From: Planosporangium flavigriseum
Lineage (GTDB): Bacteria; Actinomycetota; Actinomycetes; Mycobacteriales; Micromonosporaceae
Reading direction: 5' to 3'
Length of the DNA stretch: 64,000 nt
NCBI RefSeq assembly: GCF_011947225.1
Contig: NZ_JAATVW010000002.1
Coordinates: forward strand, 1-64,000
Part shown: one piece after another, positions 49,706 to 59,026 of the stretch
Layout: each line of letters begins with the position of its first letter
How positions within the stretch are numbered: position 1 is the first letter of the stretch
Position numbers and translations under genes: made by a program
Notes under the pieces: model-generated
The model's database searches: none
What the model was told of the DNA's origin: nothing
Seen by the model: only the letters and a program-made list of their open reading frames with translations

Positions 49706-51847
49706 TCACATGGCCCGACGCCGGAGAAACACCCCGAGAAGAACAAGTGTGCCGAATCCGAACACTCCTATAGCGGCCAAGATGACCGGTACCGTGCTCA
49801 TCTCATCGAGGATCGAGGCGCGAGCGGCGGTGGCGGTGGGCTCGCCGAACTCGGCAGTGACGGCCACTGTGTACTCGGCCACGTCTCGGGCCACGGTCAG
49901 CTCCGCCGGCAACTCCAACGGCCGGTCTCCCGTGGACGGTCGCCGCACGGCAGAGACCGTGACCGTACTCGTACCGGCGGCCCCGGTCGCCGTCTGCTCG
50001 ATCCGGCAGCTTGTGGACTCCAGAAAAGCCAACGGCTCCGGCAACGCGACCGGCCCCGTCGCGTCCGGGGCCAGCACCAGCCGTCCACCTGAGCCATCCG
50101 CGCAGGACACCTCGACGACGGCTGGGCCTTTTCGGCCGGAGGTCGAGCCCTTGGCCTGCAACGTGACCCCGAACCGGGTCGTCGGATCAGCCTGGTACGT
50201 GGCCGTGCACACCGGGTCCGGCCCGCCCGGCGTAAGGGCGACCCGCACCGTCGTTCCCGCCATGGCGGTCCCCTGATCACACCGCAAGGCGGTCAGCCGC
50301 CATCCGGTCGTGCGGGTGGAGCGGGGCGGGATCGCGGTGACCAGGTACGTGCCGAACGGCAGGTCCCGGGGGACGTCACCGGTGGCGGGCTCCGGTACCC
50401 CGTACCCGGTGGTGCTCGCCGCCGCCCACCAGCCGGCGCCCGCGCCGTCGAGGCTGGCCACCGCAAAGGCCGCGGTCGCGACGCCGCCCGTCGTCACCGT
50501 GTGCAGACGCAGCGCCGGAGGTTTGCGGGCCAGCCCCAACACGCACTCCAGCGGGGCCCCGGACGCCAAGTCGATGGTGAAGGTCAGCGCGGTAACGCTT
50601 GCGGGCGCGCCATTGCACAGCACACCGGTCAGCGTCCACGGCCCCGCCGGTGGCGCCACGGTGACCGTGTACCGACCGGGAGCCAGCGTGGTGAGGTCCG
50701 CACCGCTGGCGGCCACCGCCGTACCGTTGTCGCCGGTCGTCGCCGTCAGCGCCGGCTGCCCTGCCCCGCCCGCGACGGTGAGACCGAACGTGCCGCCGGC
50801 GCCGGGGCTCAGCACGCTCAGGCGCAGCCCCGGCTGCGCAGCCGGCGGTTCCATGGAGTACGTGCAGACGACGATGTCGTCGGCGGCCAGCGTCACGGCG
50901 GTCGCACCGGTGGCCGCGTCAACCGTCGACCTGCTCCGCTCGGGCCGGCCGTCGGCGCGGCTGGCGGTACACGCCGCCCCGGCCAACCGCCAACCGGCCG
51001 GTACGGCGGGCTGAATCCGGTAGCCGGCGGGCGCCCGGGTGAACGCCGCCTCCACCTGATCGCCCGAACTGGCGAGCGTGAACGCGCCGTCGGCGGTGAA
51101 GCTCAGCCCGCCAGCGAACCGCACCTGCTGCGGGAAACCGACCGGCCTCGTGGCGCGCATCCGCACCATGACGGTGCCGCTGTCCTCGGCACCCTTCACG
51201 TAGTACGCGTAGCAGAACACATGCCGGACGCCGGGCGGGAACGACAGCCACTGGAGGTTACCGGCGGTGCGCCCGTCCACCGCGCAGCGCAGCGCGCCGA
51301 ACGCGTACCCGTCGCCCACCGGCTTGTCGGGCGTGCCACCCTGCACCCACAGTTGGCGCCGCATCGCCAGCCCCACCTGCTCGTCGGTGAGCGCCACGGT
51401 GACCGCCCCGCTCAGCTTGCTCCCAGTGTCCTTGCCGGTCTGGTCGAGCTGTGGGGCCGAGCCGACGGTTGCGGGCGTGGTGACCGGCCGACCGGTCACG
51501 GTCGAGTACCGGCCCTTGCGCTCGTGGCCGGAGCCGAGAGTGAAGCGCCAGCCGGACAGGTCCTTGCAACCAGCGTCGGTACCGTCCTCCAAGCGCGGAT
51601 CGACGGGCTGCCCCGGCCGGTACGGGCTGTCGCGCCCCGGGCGGCCCAGAGTCTCCCCGTCGTCGCCGCGCACCTGGCCGGCGGTCACGTCCTGGTACGA
51701 GTCGCAGGACCGGGCGACGAACGTCACCTGGTACCTGGTCGCGGACGAGGACGAGGACGCGGGCGGCACGGCGTCGGCGGCCCGGGCCGGACCCGGTACA
51801 CCGAGGCAGTTGACGACGATCAGGGCGCCCAGCAGGCCGCTGAGCAC
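49706..51847 (-). CDS. Large secreted/surface protein with prealbumin-like repeats and C-terminal membrane anchor
   Basis: 713 residues. N-terminal signal peptide (LSGLLGALIVVNCLGVPGPARA, likely cut before ADAV). A first half with conserved cysteines (VARSCDSYQD, DAGCKDLSGWRF, GALRCAVDG, HVFCYAYYVKG) and a second half of repeated beta-type units such as VPAGWRLAGAACTASRAD..., PGRYTVTVAPPAGPWTLTGVLCNGAPA, PFGTYLVTAIPPRSTRTTGWRLTALRCDQG, i.e. the SpaA/prealbumin-like pattern (G.Y.V....P.GW.L....C). Ends with one membrane segment (VPVILAAIGVFGFGTLVLLGVFL) and RRRAM; no LPxTG. Likely a surface-exposed adhesin-like or structural protein, 30 nt upstream of and probably co-transcribed with the kinase. 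Confidence 0.8.
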   Translation of the reverse strand: MLSGLLGALIVVNCLGVPGPARAADAVPPASSSSSATRYQVTFVARSCDSYQDVTAGQVRGDDGETLGRPGRDSPYRPGQPVDPRLEDGTDAGCKDLSGWRFTLGSGHERKGRYSTVTGRPVTTPATVGSAPQLDQTGKDTGSKLSGAVTVALTDEQVGLAMRRQLWVQGGTPDKPVGDGYAFGALRCAVDGRTAGNLQWLSFPPGVRHVFCYAYYVKGAEDSGTVMVRMRATRPVGFPQQVRFAGGLSFTADGAFTLASSGDQVEAAFTRAPAGYRIQPAVPAGWRLAGAACTASRADGRPERSRSTVDAATGATAVTLAADDIVVCTYSMEPPAAQPGLRLSVLSPGAGGTFGLTVAGGAGQPALTATTGDNGTAVAASGADLTTLAPGRYTVTVAPPAGPWTLTGVLCNGAPASVTALTFTIDLASGAPLECVLGLARKPPALRLHTVTTGGVATAAFAVASLDGAGAGWWAAASTTGYGVPEPATGDVPRDLPFGTYLVTAIPPRSTRTTGWRLTALRCDQGTAMAGTTVRVALTPGGPDPVCTATYQADPTTRFGVTLQAKGSTSGRKGPAVVEVSCADGSGGRLVLAPDATGPVALPEPLAFLESTSCRIEQTATGAAGTSTVTVSAVRRPSTGDRPLELPAELTVARDVAEYTVAVTAEFGEPTATAARASILDEMSTVPVILAAIGVFGFGTLVLLGVFLRRRAM

Positions 51848-51967
51848 AGCGGCGCGCGGTGTGGACGCCCTACTTCCGGTGACCTTGGAACCCTCGATAA
51901 GGTCGAGTATGCGTGCCGCCGGCCGGCCAGGGCCGGTAACGACGCGGTTGCTATTCCGGGAGGTGAC

Positions 51968-52180
51968 GTGGCCGAGGAGACGACTCCGGCGCTGCGAGTG
52001 CTGCGCGGCACTCCGACCGCGGAGGAGCTGGCGGCGCTGGTCGGTGTACTGCTTCGACGCTCCGCCGGGCCCGCTCCGGCTGCCGCGACTAGGCGGTCGC
52101 GCTGGCGGGCGAGCGCGCTGCCGGGCAGCTCACTGCGGGTGGGCCCCGGCGCCTGGCGCGCCTCCGGCCTGCCCGGTTGA
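51968..52180 (+). CDS. accE: Acyl-CoA carboxylase epsilon subunit
   Basis: 70 residues from the GTG at 51968, with GGGAGGTGAC just upstream. Pattern TPALRVLRGTPTAEELAALVGVLLRR at the N-terminus and WRASALPG..LR.GPGAWRASGLPG at the C-terminus is the small AccE/PccE family that stabilises actinobacterial acyl-CoA carboxylase complexes. In most relatives it follows accD directly; here two genes on the other strand (kinase and surface protein) lie between. Confidence 0.88.
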   Translation: MAEETTPALRVLRGTPTAEELAALVGVLLRRSAGPAPAAATRRSRWRASALPGSSLRVGPGAWRASGLPG

Positions 52181-52261
52181 TCCACCCCGCTGCAAGGCGG
52201 TCTGACGTAGCCGCTACGCTCCGGCCAATCCGGTCATCCCGGTTTAGGGCGAGGGCACAAA

Positions 52262-53605
52262 ATGATCGACTGGAACTGGCGGCTACATGGCGACGGGCGG
52301 CAGATCCGCCCCGGTGAGGTCGTCGCCCCCGAAGAGCGGCTGAGCTGGCCACGCACCATCGGCATCGGCGCTCAGCACGTGCTCGCGATGTTCGGCGCCA
52401 CGTTCCTGGTGCCGCTGATCACGGGCTTCCCGCCGGCCACCACGCTGTTCTTCTCCGGTATCGGCACGATCCTGTTCCTGCTGATCACCCGCAACCGGGT
52501 GCCCAGCTACCTGGGGTCCAGCTTCGCGTTCATCGCGCCGGTCGCCGCGGCCTCGGCCGCGCACGGCAAGGCGACCGCGCTCGGCGGCATCGTCGTCGCG
52601 GGTGCGCTGTTCGCGATCGTCGGCCTCATCGTGCACAAGGCCGGCATCGGCTGGATCGAGTGGCTCATGCCGCCGGTCGTCACCGGCGCGATCGTCGCGC
52701 TGATCGGCTTCAACCTGGCCCCGGTCGCCAAGTCGAACTTCGTCAAACAGCCGGCGACCGCACTGGTGACGCTCGTGGTGATCCTGCTCGTCACGGTCGC
52801 CTTCCGGGGAATCCTGGGGCGCCTGTCGATCCTGGTCGGCGTGCTCGCCGGGTACCTGACGGCGGCGCTGCAGGGCCAGCTCGACTTCACGGCCGTACGC
52901 CAGGCGGCCTGGGTGGGGCTGCCCGACTTCACCGCGCCACGGTTCAACCTCGGCGTGGTGGTCCTGTTCGTGCCCGTCGTCCTGGTGCTGATCGCGGAGA
53001 ACGTCGGCCACGTCAAGGCGGTGGCGTCGATGACCGGCCGCTCGCTGGACCACATGCTCGGCCGTACGTTCATCGGAGACGGCGTCGCGACCATGGTGGC
53101 CGGCGCCGGCGGCGGCTCGGGCACCACCACCTACGCGGAGAACATCGGCGTCATGGCGGCGACCCGGGTGTACTCGACCGCGGTGTACTGGGTGGCCGGC
53201 GTGGTGGCCCTCCTGCTCGGGCTCTCGCCGAAGTTCGGCGCGCTCATCAACACGATCCCGCCCGGCGTGCTGGGCGGGGCGACGGTCGTCCTGTACGGCC
53301 TGATCGGCGTGCTCGGCGCCCGGATCTGGGTGCAGGCCCGGGTGGACTTCGCCAACCCCGCCAACCTGATGACCGCGGCCGTCGCGCTGATCATCGGTAT
53401 CGCGGACTTCTCGTGGAAGATCGGAAACCTGCTCTTCAACGGCATCGCGCTCGGCTCGGTCGCCGCGATCGTGGTCTACCACGTGATGCGCCAGATCGGC
53501 GTTCGCCGTGGCACGGTCGCGGCCGTCGGCACCCTGCCGGAGCCGGCACAGCCGGCCGCGGCCGCGACCGGCAAGCGCACTCAGGCCCGGCGGCGCCGCC
53601 CCTGA
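52262..53605 (+). CDS. Uracil/xanthine permease family (NCS2) transporter
   Basis: 447 residues, about 12-14 membrane segments. NCS2 landmarks: LSWPRTIGIGAQHVLAMFGATFLVPLITGFPPATTLFFSGIGTILFLLITRNRVPSYLGSSFAFIAPV, VVTGAIVALIGFNLAPVA, VLIAENVGHVKAVASMTGRSLDHMLGRTFIGDGVATMVAGAGGGSGTTTYAENIGVMAATRVYS (E and TTYAEN motifs). The QH and SSFAF elements match UraA-type uracil carriers more than xanthine carriers. Ends near the perfect inverted repeat at 53620. Confidence 0.92.
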   Translation: MIDWNWRLHGDGRQIRPGEVVAPEERLSWPRTIGIGAQHVLAMFGATFLVPLITGFPPATTLFFSGIGTILFLLITRNRVPSYLGSSFAFIAPVAAASAAHGKATALGGIVVAGALFAIVGLIVHKAGIGWIEWLMPPVVTGAIVALIGFNLAPVAKSNFVKQPATALVTLVVILLVTVAFRGILGRLSILVGVLAGYLTAALQGQLDFTAVRQAAWVGLPDFTAPRFNLGVVVLFVPVVLVLIAENVGHVKAVASMTGRSLDHMLGRTFIGDGVATMVAGAGGGSGTTTYAENIGVMAATRVYSTAVYWVAGVVALLLGLSPKFGALINTIPPGVLGGATVVLYGLIGVLGARIWVQARVDFANPANLMTAAVALIIGIADFSWKIGNLLFNGIALGSVAAIVVYHVMRQIGVRRGTVAAVGTLPEPAQPAAAATGKRTQARRRRP

Positions 53606-53619
53606 CCCCCGCGTTTTCT

Positions 53620-53669
53620 GGATCTTGGAAAGTTTGACATCGTATTTGATGTCAAACTTTCCAAGATCC
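53620..53669. repeat. Perfect 22-bp-arm inverted repeat between permease and maf
   Basis: Left arm 53620-53641 and right arm 53648-53669 are exact reverse complements, with loop GTATTT. Ends read GGATCTTGG...CCAAGATCC. Read as RNA it is a very stable hairpin and should terminate the permease transcript; the Maf ribosome site starts 5 nt later. Confidence 0.9.
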
Positions 53670-53686
53670 GTATGGGGAGCGCGCGC

Positions 53687-54295
53687 GTGACGACCAAACT
53701 CGTACTCGCCTCGGCCAGCCCGGCCCGCCTGCAGCTACTGAAGGCGGCCGGGATCCCGGTGGACGTCATCGTCAGCGGTGTCGACGAGTCGGCGGTACAG
53801 GCCGACGGGCCGGACACCCTCAGCGGCACGCTCGCCCGGCTCAAGGCGGAGGCGGTGGCCGCTCGGCTGGACCCCGCCCCGGAGCAGGTGCTGGTGCTCG
53901 GCTGCGACTCCGTCCTGGCCTTCGACGGCCAGGTGTTCGGCAAGCCCACCGACGCCGACGACGCGGTCCGCCGGTGGCGGGCCATGCGCGGCCGGTCCGG
54001 CGTGCTGCACACCGGCCACTGCCTGATCGACACGCGTACCGGCCGGAGCGCCGCCGCGGTCGCGGCCACGACGGTCCACTTCGCCGACCTCACCGACGCC
54101 GAGATCGCCGCGTACGTGGCGACCGGCGAGCCGCTGCGCGTCGCGGGCGCGTTCACGCTCGACGGGTTCGGCGGCCCGTTCGTCGACCGCATCGACGGCG
54201 ACCCGGGCACGGTCATCGGCCTGTCCCTGCCCCTGCTTCGCCGGATGATGGCCGAACTGGGACTGCAGATCATCGACTTCTGGCGAGTGGACTGA
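53687..54295 (+). CDS. maf: Maf-family nucleoside triphosphate pyrophosphatase
   Basis: 202 residues from the GTG at 53687, chosen because GGGGAG lies 7 nt upstream; an ATG at 53672 would put the start against the hairpin. Motifs: [117 protein letters not shown]. Hydrolyses non-canonical or modified NTPs; standard neighbour of the carboxylase genes. Overlaps the convergent MFS gene by 26 bp. Confidence 0.94.
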   Translation: MTTKLVLASASPARLQLLKAAGIPVDVIVSGVDESAVQADGPDTLSGTLARLKAEAVAARLDPAPEQVLVLGCDSVLAFDGQVFGKPTDADDAVRRWRAMRGRSGVLHTGHCLIDTRTGRSAAAVAATTVHFADLTDAEIAAYVATGEPLRVAGAFTLDGFGGPFVDRIDGDPGTVIGLSLPLLRRMMAELGLQIIDFWRVD

Positions 54296-55493
54296 CCAAG
54301 GACGCGGCTGCGACCCGGTGCCGCAGCACGGCGATGGCCACGGCCGACAGCACAAGAAAGACCGGTACCAGGAGGAACGCCAGGTGCGGGCCGACCCGGT
54401 CGGCGACCGCCGCCAGCAGGAACGGGGCGACCCCGAAGGACACGCCGACCGCGTACGAGGTCCGCGCCACCGCGAGGTCGGGCTGGCCGGCCGAGTGCGA
54501 GACGGCGAGGGCCATGCTGAGCGGGTAGTGCAGCGCGTTACCCAGGCCGACGACTACCAGGCCGAACAGCGCGAGCCATGGCACGGTGGCCACCCAGAAC
54601 ACGGCAAACCCGACGCCGGAGAGCGACAGCGCGGCGAACATGACGGAGATGGTGGGCAGGCGAAGCACGAACCGGCTGCCCACCAGCCGGCCGACGAACA
54701 TGCCACCGATGATCGCGGACACCGCCGCCGTCGCCCCGGCCGGGCTGACCTGCGCATGGGTACGCAGGGCATCGGCCACCCACAGGTTGAGGCAGACCTC
54801 CACCGACCCGGTGGCGAGAATGCTGACCCACACCAGCCAGAACGGCGTCGGTAACCGCCCGCCAGCGGTCTCCAAAGGCGGACCGGTGGGTACCCGTACC
54901 CGCAAGACCACTGCCAGGACGGCGACCAGCCCGGCGGCGCCGGCCACGATGGCGAGACCGGGCCGCCACCCGAGACCCGCCGCGACGCCCGAGCCGACGA
55001 CGAGCGGCGCGATCAGGCCGACCGCCGACGCGCCGGCATTCGCCTCGCTGATCGCGGCGGCGCCGCCGTCACGGTGGTGATCAGCGAGGACGGCGGTGAC
55101 GCCGTTGACGATCAACCCGCCGCCGGTTGATGCCACGACGGCCCAGGTCAGGGTCGCCGCCAGCGGGTGGGACGCCAGCAGGCCGACCGCCGACAGGGCC
55201 ACCCCGGCCAGACCACCCCAGATCACGCGGGCGCGCCCGAACCGGCGGATCAAGGAGGGAAGGAGCAGGCCGCTGAGCACGCCACCGACCGCGAAGGCCG
55301 TGCCGTGCAGGCTGGCCACCGTACGGCTGGTGTGCTGTTCGTCGCGCAGCAGCGGGACCACCGGGCTGAAGCCGTACAGGAAGTAGCCCCAGATGGCGAT
55401 GTGGGCGTACGTCAGCCAGGTCAGACGATCGCGCGCGAGCAGACGGGGCACCAACGGAACGCTAGTCGGTTCCGGTCGCGCCCCGACCGGCAT
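54270..55493 (-). CDS. Major facilitator superfamily transporter
   Basis: 407 residues from the ATG at 55493, 12 membrane segments. [66 protein letters not shown] (motif A-like loop), [56 protein letters not shown], and a second half starting [21 protein letters not shown]. Substrate unknown. It is divergent from accA3 and its 3' end overlaps maf. Confidence 0.9.
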   Translation of the reverse strand: MPVGARPEPTSVPLVPRLLARDRLTWLTYAHIAIWGYFLYGFSPVVPLLRDEQHTSRTVASLHGTAFAVGGVLSGLLLPSLIRRFGRARVIWGGLAGVALSAVGLLASHPLAATLTWAVVASTGGGLIVNGVTAVLADHHRDGGAAAISEANAGASAVGLIAPLVVGSGVAAGLGWRPGLAIVAGAAGLVAVLAVVLRVRVPTGPPLETAGGRLPTPFWLVWVSILATGSVEVCLNLWVADALRTHAQVSPAGATAAVSAIIGGMFVGRLVGSRFVLRLPTISVMFAALSLSGVGFAVFWVATVPWLALFGLVVVGLGNALHYPLSMALAVSHSAGQPDLAVARTSYAVGVSFGVAPFLLAAVADRVGPHLAFLLVPVFLVLSAVAIAVLRHRVAAASLVSPLARSR

Positions 55494-55718
55494 CAGGATC
55501 CCGGGCAGCAGGGTCGGCAGCGCCGCCTGTTGACTAACCTGTGATGTCGGTGGCCGCGGATTGGCACCACAGTTACAAAGATCATTGCCGCAACGTGACG
55601 ATGGCCGCAGTTTGGCGATTAGCCACTTGGCTACACTGCGCGGCATAACGGTCGGTCAGGCATGACCCCATCGGGCGTCGCCGCCCTCCCGGCCGACCAG
55701 AGCGGGAGGAGCGAGCAG

Positions 55719-57473
55719 GTGCGCAAGGTACTCATCGCCAACCGGGGTGAGATCGCGGTCCGCGTCATCCGGGCCTGCAAGGACGCGGGGCTCACCAGCG
55801 TCGCCGTGTACGCCGACTCCGACCGCGACGCCCTCCACGTCCGGTTCGCCGACGAGGCGTACGCGCTGGGCGGCGACACCGCCGCCGACTCGTACCTGCG
55901 CATCGACAAGCTGATCGACGTCGCCGCGAAGGCCGGCGCCGACGCCGTGCACCCCGGCTACGGCTTCCTCTCCGAGAACGCCGACTTCGCCCAGGCGGTC
56001 ATCGACGCCGGCCTCACCTGGATCGGCCCGACCCCCCAGGCGATCCGGGACCTCGGCGACAAGGTGACCGCCCGGCACATCGCCCAGCGCGCCGGCGCCC
56101 CGCTCGTACCCGGCACGGCCGAACCGGCCGCCAACGCCGACGAGATCGTGGCGTTCGCGCAGGAGCACGGCCTGCCGGTCGCCATCAAGGCGGCGTTCGG
56201 CGGCGGCGGCCGTGGCCTGAAGGTCGCCCGCACGATCGAAGAGATCCCGGCCCTGTTCGAGTCGGCCACCCGCGAGGCGGTCGCCGCGTTCGGCCGGGGC
56301 GAGTGCTTCGTCGAGCGCTACCTCGACCGCCCGCGCCACGTCGAGGCGCAGGTCCTCGCCGACCAGCACGGCAACGTGATCGTCGTCGGCACCCGCGACT
56401 GCTCCCTGCAGCGGCGCCACCAGAAGCTCGTCGAGGAGGCGCCCGCGCCGTTCCTCACCGACGACCAGCGCGCCCGGATCCACTCCAGCGCCAAGGCGAT
56501 CTGCCGGGAGGCGGGCTATCACGGCGCCGGGACCGTCGAGTACCTCGTCGGTGTCGACGGCACGATCTCGTTCCTCGAGGTGAACACCCGGCTTCAGGTC
56601 GAGCACCCGGTCACCGAGGAGACCGCCGGCATCGACCTCGTACGCGAGCAGTTCCGCGTCGCCGACGGCGAGAAGCTCCGCTTCGACGCCGACCCGACGC
56701 CGCGCGGCCACTCGATCGAGTTCCGCATCAACGGCGAGGACCCGGGTCGCAACTTCCTGCCGGCCCCCGGCGCGGTCACCACGCTGCGCCTGCCCGAGGG
56801 CCCGGGCGTACGCGTCGACACCGGCATCGAGTCCGGCAGCGTCATCGGCGGCAACTTCGACTCGCTGCTCGCCAAGGTCATCATCAGCGGCGAGGACCGC
56901 CAGCAGGCCATCGAGCGCGCCCGCCGCGCGTTGGACGAGATGGTGGTCGACGGCATGGCCACGGCGCTGCCGTTCCACCGGGCGATCGTGCGGGACGAGG
57001 CGTTCACCGACGAGCCGTTCCGGGTGCACACCCGCTGGATCGAGACCGAGTTCGACAACCAGATCCCGCCGTTCTCCGGCGGGGCCGGAGCGGACACCGC
57101 GGCCGAACCCCGCGAGACCGTCGTGGTCGAGGTGGGCGGCAAGCGTCTCGAGGTCTCCCTGCCCGCCGGCTTCGGCGCCGCCGCCGCACCCGCAGCGGCG
57201 AACGGCCCGAAGGCGGCCCGCAAGCGCGGTTCCGGCCACAAGCAGGCCGGTGCCGCCAGTGGTGACGCGCTGACCAGCCCGATGCAGGGCACGATCGTGA
57301 AACTGGCGGTGGCCGAGGGCGACACGGTGGCCGAGGGCGACACCATCGTCGTACTCGAGGCGATGAAGATGGAGCAGCCGCTCAACGCCCACAAGGCCGG
57401 CGTGGTCACCGGCCTGACGGCAGCGGTCGGCGAGGTCGTGCCGGCCGGCAGCGTGATCTGCGAGATCAAGTAA
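55719..57473 (+). CDS. accA3: Acyl-CoA carboxylase alpha subunit (biotin carboxylase + BCCP)
   Basis: 584 residues from the GTG at 55719 (GGAGGAG 8 nt upstream). Biotin carboxylase part: [41 protein letters not shown]-grasp [54 protein letters not shown]-dependent carboxylation of biotin. After a Pro/Ala linker, the C-terminal BCCP domain: [46 protein letters not shown] with biotinyl Lys at about 550. BirA from 45262 should load it; partners are AccD and AccE. Shares 8 bp of 3' overlap with the convergent ybjQ-type gene. Confidence 0.96.
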   Translation: MRKVLIANRGEIAVRVIRACKDAGLTSVAVYADSDRDALHVRFADEAYALGGDTAADSYLRIDKLIDVAAKAGADAVHPGYGFLSENADFAQAVIDAGLTWIGPTPQAIRDLGDKVTARHIAQRAGAPLVPGTAEPAANADEIVAFAQEHGLPVAIKAAFGGGGRGLKVARTIEEIPALFESATREAVAAFGRGECFVERYLDRPRHVEAQVLADQHGNVIVVGTRDCSLQRRHQKLVEEAPAPFLTDDQRARIHSSAKAICREAGYHGAGTVEYLVGVDGTISFLEVNTRLQVEHPVTEETAGIDLVREQFRVADGEKLRFDADPTPRGHSIEFRINGEDPGRNFLPAPGAVTTLRLPEGPGVRVDTGIESGSVIGGNFDSLLAKVIISGEDRQQAIERARRALDEMVVDGMATALPFHRAIVRDEAFTDEPFRVHTRWIETEFDNQIPPFSGGAGADTAAEPRETVVVEVGGKRLEVSLPAGFGAAAAPAAANGPKAARKRGSGHKQAGAASGDALTSPMQGTIVKLAVAEGDTVAEGDTIVVLEAMKMEQPLNAHKAGVVTGLTAAVGEVVPAGSVICEIK

Positions 57474-57822
57474 GGGCTTCCGCCTCAGCCGCCTGCTGAC
57501 GGGCCTCGGCGGTGATCGGCCGTGCCACCACCGCCGTCCCGTAGGCGCACAACTCCACCCAGTTCGGAGTGATGTCGCGGTTGTCGAAGCGCATCCCGAC
57601 GACCGCGGTGGCGCCTCGGCGGCGCGCGGCGGTGACCATCTGCGCGATGGCCGACGCCCGGCTCTGCACCAGCACCTGTGCCATCTCCGCACCCTGGCCG
57701 CCGTTGAGGGTGCGGAAGCCGGCCACATAGGGATTGCGGGTGCAGGCTGTCACGCCGAGCACCTCACCCAGCACGGCCCGGATCTCGTAGCCGGGCAGAC
57801 TCTCCGTTGTGACGACTAACAC
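57466..57822 (-). CDS. YbjQ/UPF0145-family heavy-metal-binding-domain protein
   Basis: 118 residues. [103 protein letters not shown] is the UPF0145 pattern (G..V.G....... GAnAVVG.rfd.......w.Ei..YGTAV). Pentameric small proteins of unknown function. Convergent with accA3. Confidence 0.9.
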   Translation of the reverse strand: MLVVTTESLPGYEIRAVLGEVLGVTACTRNPYVAGFRTLNGGQGAEMAQVLVQSRASAIAQMVTAARRRGATAVVGMRFDNRDITPNWVELCAYGTAVVARPITAEARQQAAEAEALT

Positions 57823-57854
57823 ACGTCGAGCGTATATTCCAATTCATCGATCAT

Positions 57855-57889
57855 GGTCATCCGGCGGAGGCGAACTCCGCCGGATGACC
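57855..57889. terminator. Hairpin terminator
   Basis: GGTCATCCGGCGGAG (57855-57869), GCGAA loop, CTCCGCCGGATGACC (57875-57889): perfect 15-bp arms, 14 nt beyond the stop of the DUF3618 gene on the minus strand, so it ends the three-gene operon to its right. Confidence 0.85.
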
Positions 57890-57902
57890 ACTTCCACGTA
57901 CG

Positions 57903-58625
57903 TCAGGTGGCGCTGCGTACCTGCTCCGCGGCGCCCTTCGCCTCCGACTTCGCGTCGGCCGCGGTCCGCTGCACCGCCGTCGTGGCGGTCTCCTTCACCT
58001 GTCCGACGGCCGCACGCACCGGCTCCGCCATGTCGGACTTCAACTGCTGCGCCGACTCCATGAGCGGCTCGCGTACCCGGTCGACGAGGTCACCGGCGTT
58101 GTCGCGCAGTTGCTGCGCGGCCCGGCGCTCGACATCGCTCTCCGGGATCAGCGACGCCGCGAGCAGCCCCGCGCCGAAGGCGATGATCCCAGCCGCGATC
58201 GGATTGCCCTGCGTCTTGCTCGCCACCGCCTGCGGCGCCTGGCGTACCGTGTCCGCCGCGCCGCTGGCCGCGTCGCTCACCTTGGCACCGACCTGACCTG
58301 CCATGTCGCTGGTCTGGTCGGCCAGGTGACTGGCCTTCGCGCTCGCCTGGTCGGCCAGGTGACTGGCCTTCGCGCTTGCGTGGTCGGCCAGGTAGCTGGC
58401 CTTCGCGCCGGCCTGCCCCGCCATGTCGTGCATCGAGTGGGTCGTTCCACTCGGCGCACCCATCACCTTGTCACTCACGCCGCGCACCTTCTCCTTGACT
58501 GCGGTCCAGCGGCGCTGGGCCACGCGGGTGGGGCTGGTCCGGTCGGCCAGCCGGTTCACGTCCCGGGCAAGCGCCGCCCGGGTCTGCTCGATGTCGTTCC
58601 TTATCCGGTCGGGTTCTTCAGCCAT
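57903..58625 (-). CDS. DUF3618-family helical envelope protein
   Basis: 240 residues. N-terminus MAEEPDRIRNDIEQTRAALARDVNRLADRTSPTRVAQRRW is the DUF3618 signature (IR.DIE.TR..L..DV..L....P....RR). The centre has a short repeat KASHLADQ/KASYLADH (three near-perfect units), then PIAAGIIAFGAGLLAASLIPESDVERR, one hydrophobic helix, and a long Ala/Gln/Lys amphipathic tail. Third gene of an operon with the holin-X and a Gly/Thr-rich protein, probably an envelope or stress-related set. Overlaps the preceding gene by 25 bp. Confidence 0.88.
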   Translation of the reverse strand: MAEEPDRIRNDIEQTRAALARDVNRLADRTSPTRVAQRRWTAVKEKVRGVSDKVMGAPSGTTHSMHDMAGQAGAKASYLADHASAKASHLADQASAKASHLADQTSDMAGQVGAKVSDAASGAADTVRQAPQAVASKTQGNPIAAGIIAFGAGLLAASLIPESDVERRAAQQLRDNAGDLVDRVREPLMESAQQLKSDMAEPVRAAVGQVKETATTAVQRTAADAKSEAKGAAEQVRSAT

Positions 58626-59026
58626 CGCGCGTCCTCCTTGATCGTCTCGACGGTCTGCCGGGGCATCGGCGAGACGGTGCTCAACTTGTTGCGCCCCTTG
58701 GCGTACAGCGCGGCCCCGACGGCCGCCCAGACGACTGCCACGATCAGCGCCGCCCACCCCAGGTCCATGACGTTGCCGAGCCCGAACATGACGGCCAGCG
58801 TGAGCAGCAGCGCCACCATGTATCCGGCGAAGCCAGCCCCGCCGAGCATTCCGGCCGCCTTGCCCGCCTTGACCGCCTCCTGGCGCAGCTCAGCCTTTGC
58901 GAGCTCCACCTCCTGGCGGAACAGGTTCGACAGGTCGTTGCTGATGTCGCTGATCAGCTGGCCGATCGATGTTTCCTTCTGCTCGGTGTGCAGCGTGTCG
59001 CCCCGAGACGGGTACAGGCCGGTCAT
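58601..59026 (-). CDS. Phage-holin-superfamily III (Actinobacterial Holin-X, DUF1469) protein
   Basis: 141 residues. ETSIGQLISDISNDLSNLFRQEVELAKAELRQEAVKAGKAAGMLGGAGFAGYMVALLLTLAVMFGLGNVMDLGWAALIVAVVWAAVGAALYAKGRNKL: the S.g.L......dl..L.r.EveLAkaEl........g..a.......a....all.ll....... family pattern with two membrane helices. Despite the name these are chromosomal proteins, not phage lysis genes. Start overlaps the previous gene (ATGA). Confidence 0.9.
   Translation of the reverse strand: MTGLYPSRGDTLHTEQKETSIGQLISDISNDLSNLFRQEVELAKAELRQEAVKAGKAAGMLGGAGFAGYMVALLLTLAVMFGLGNVMDLGWAALIVAVVWAAVGAALYAKGRNKLSTVSPMPRQTVETIKEDARWLKNPTG

Noticed and set aside
50501-52180. Long plus-strand frame opposite the surface-protein gene
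   Set aside because: Only the last 70 codons (from the GTG at 51968) match a known family (AccE); the rest is Arg/Gly shadow coding.
58601-59026. Phage lysis holin
   Set aside because: Family name only; the DUF3618/holin-X set is a standard chromosomal actinomycete operon with no phage genes nearby.
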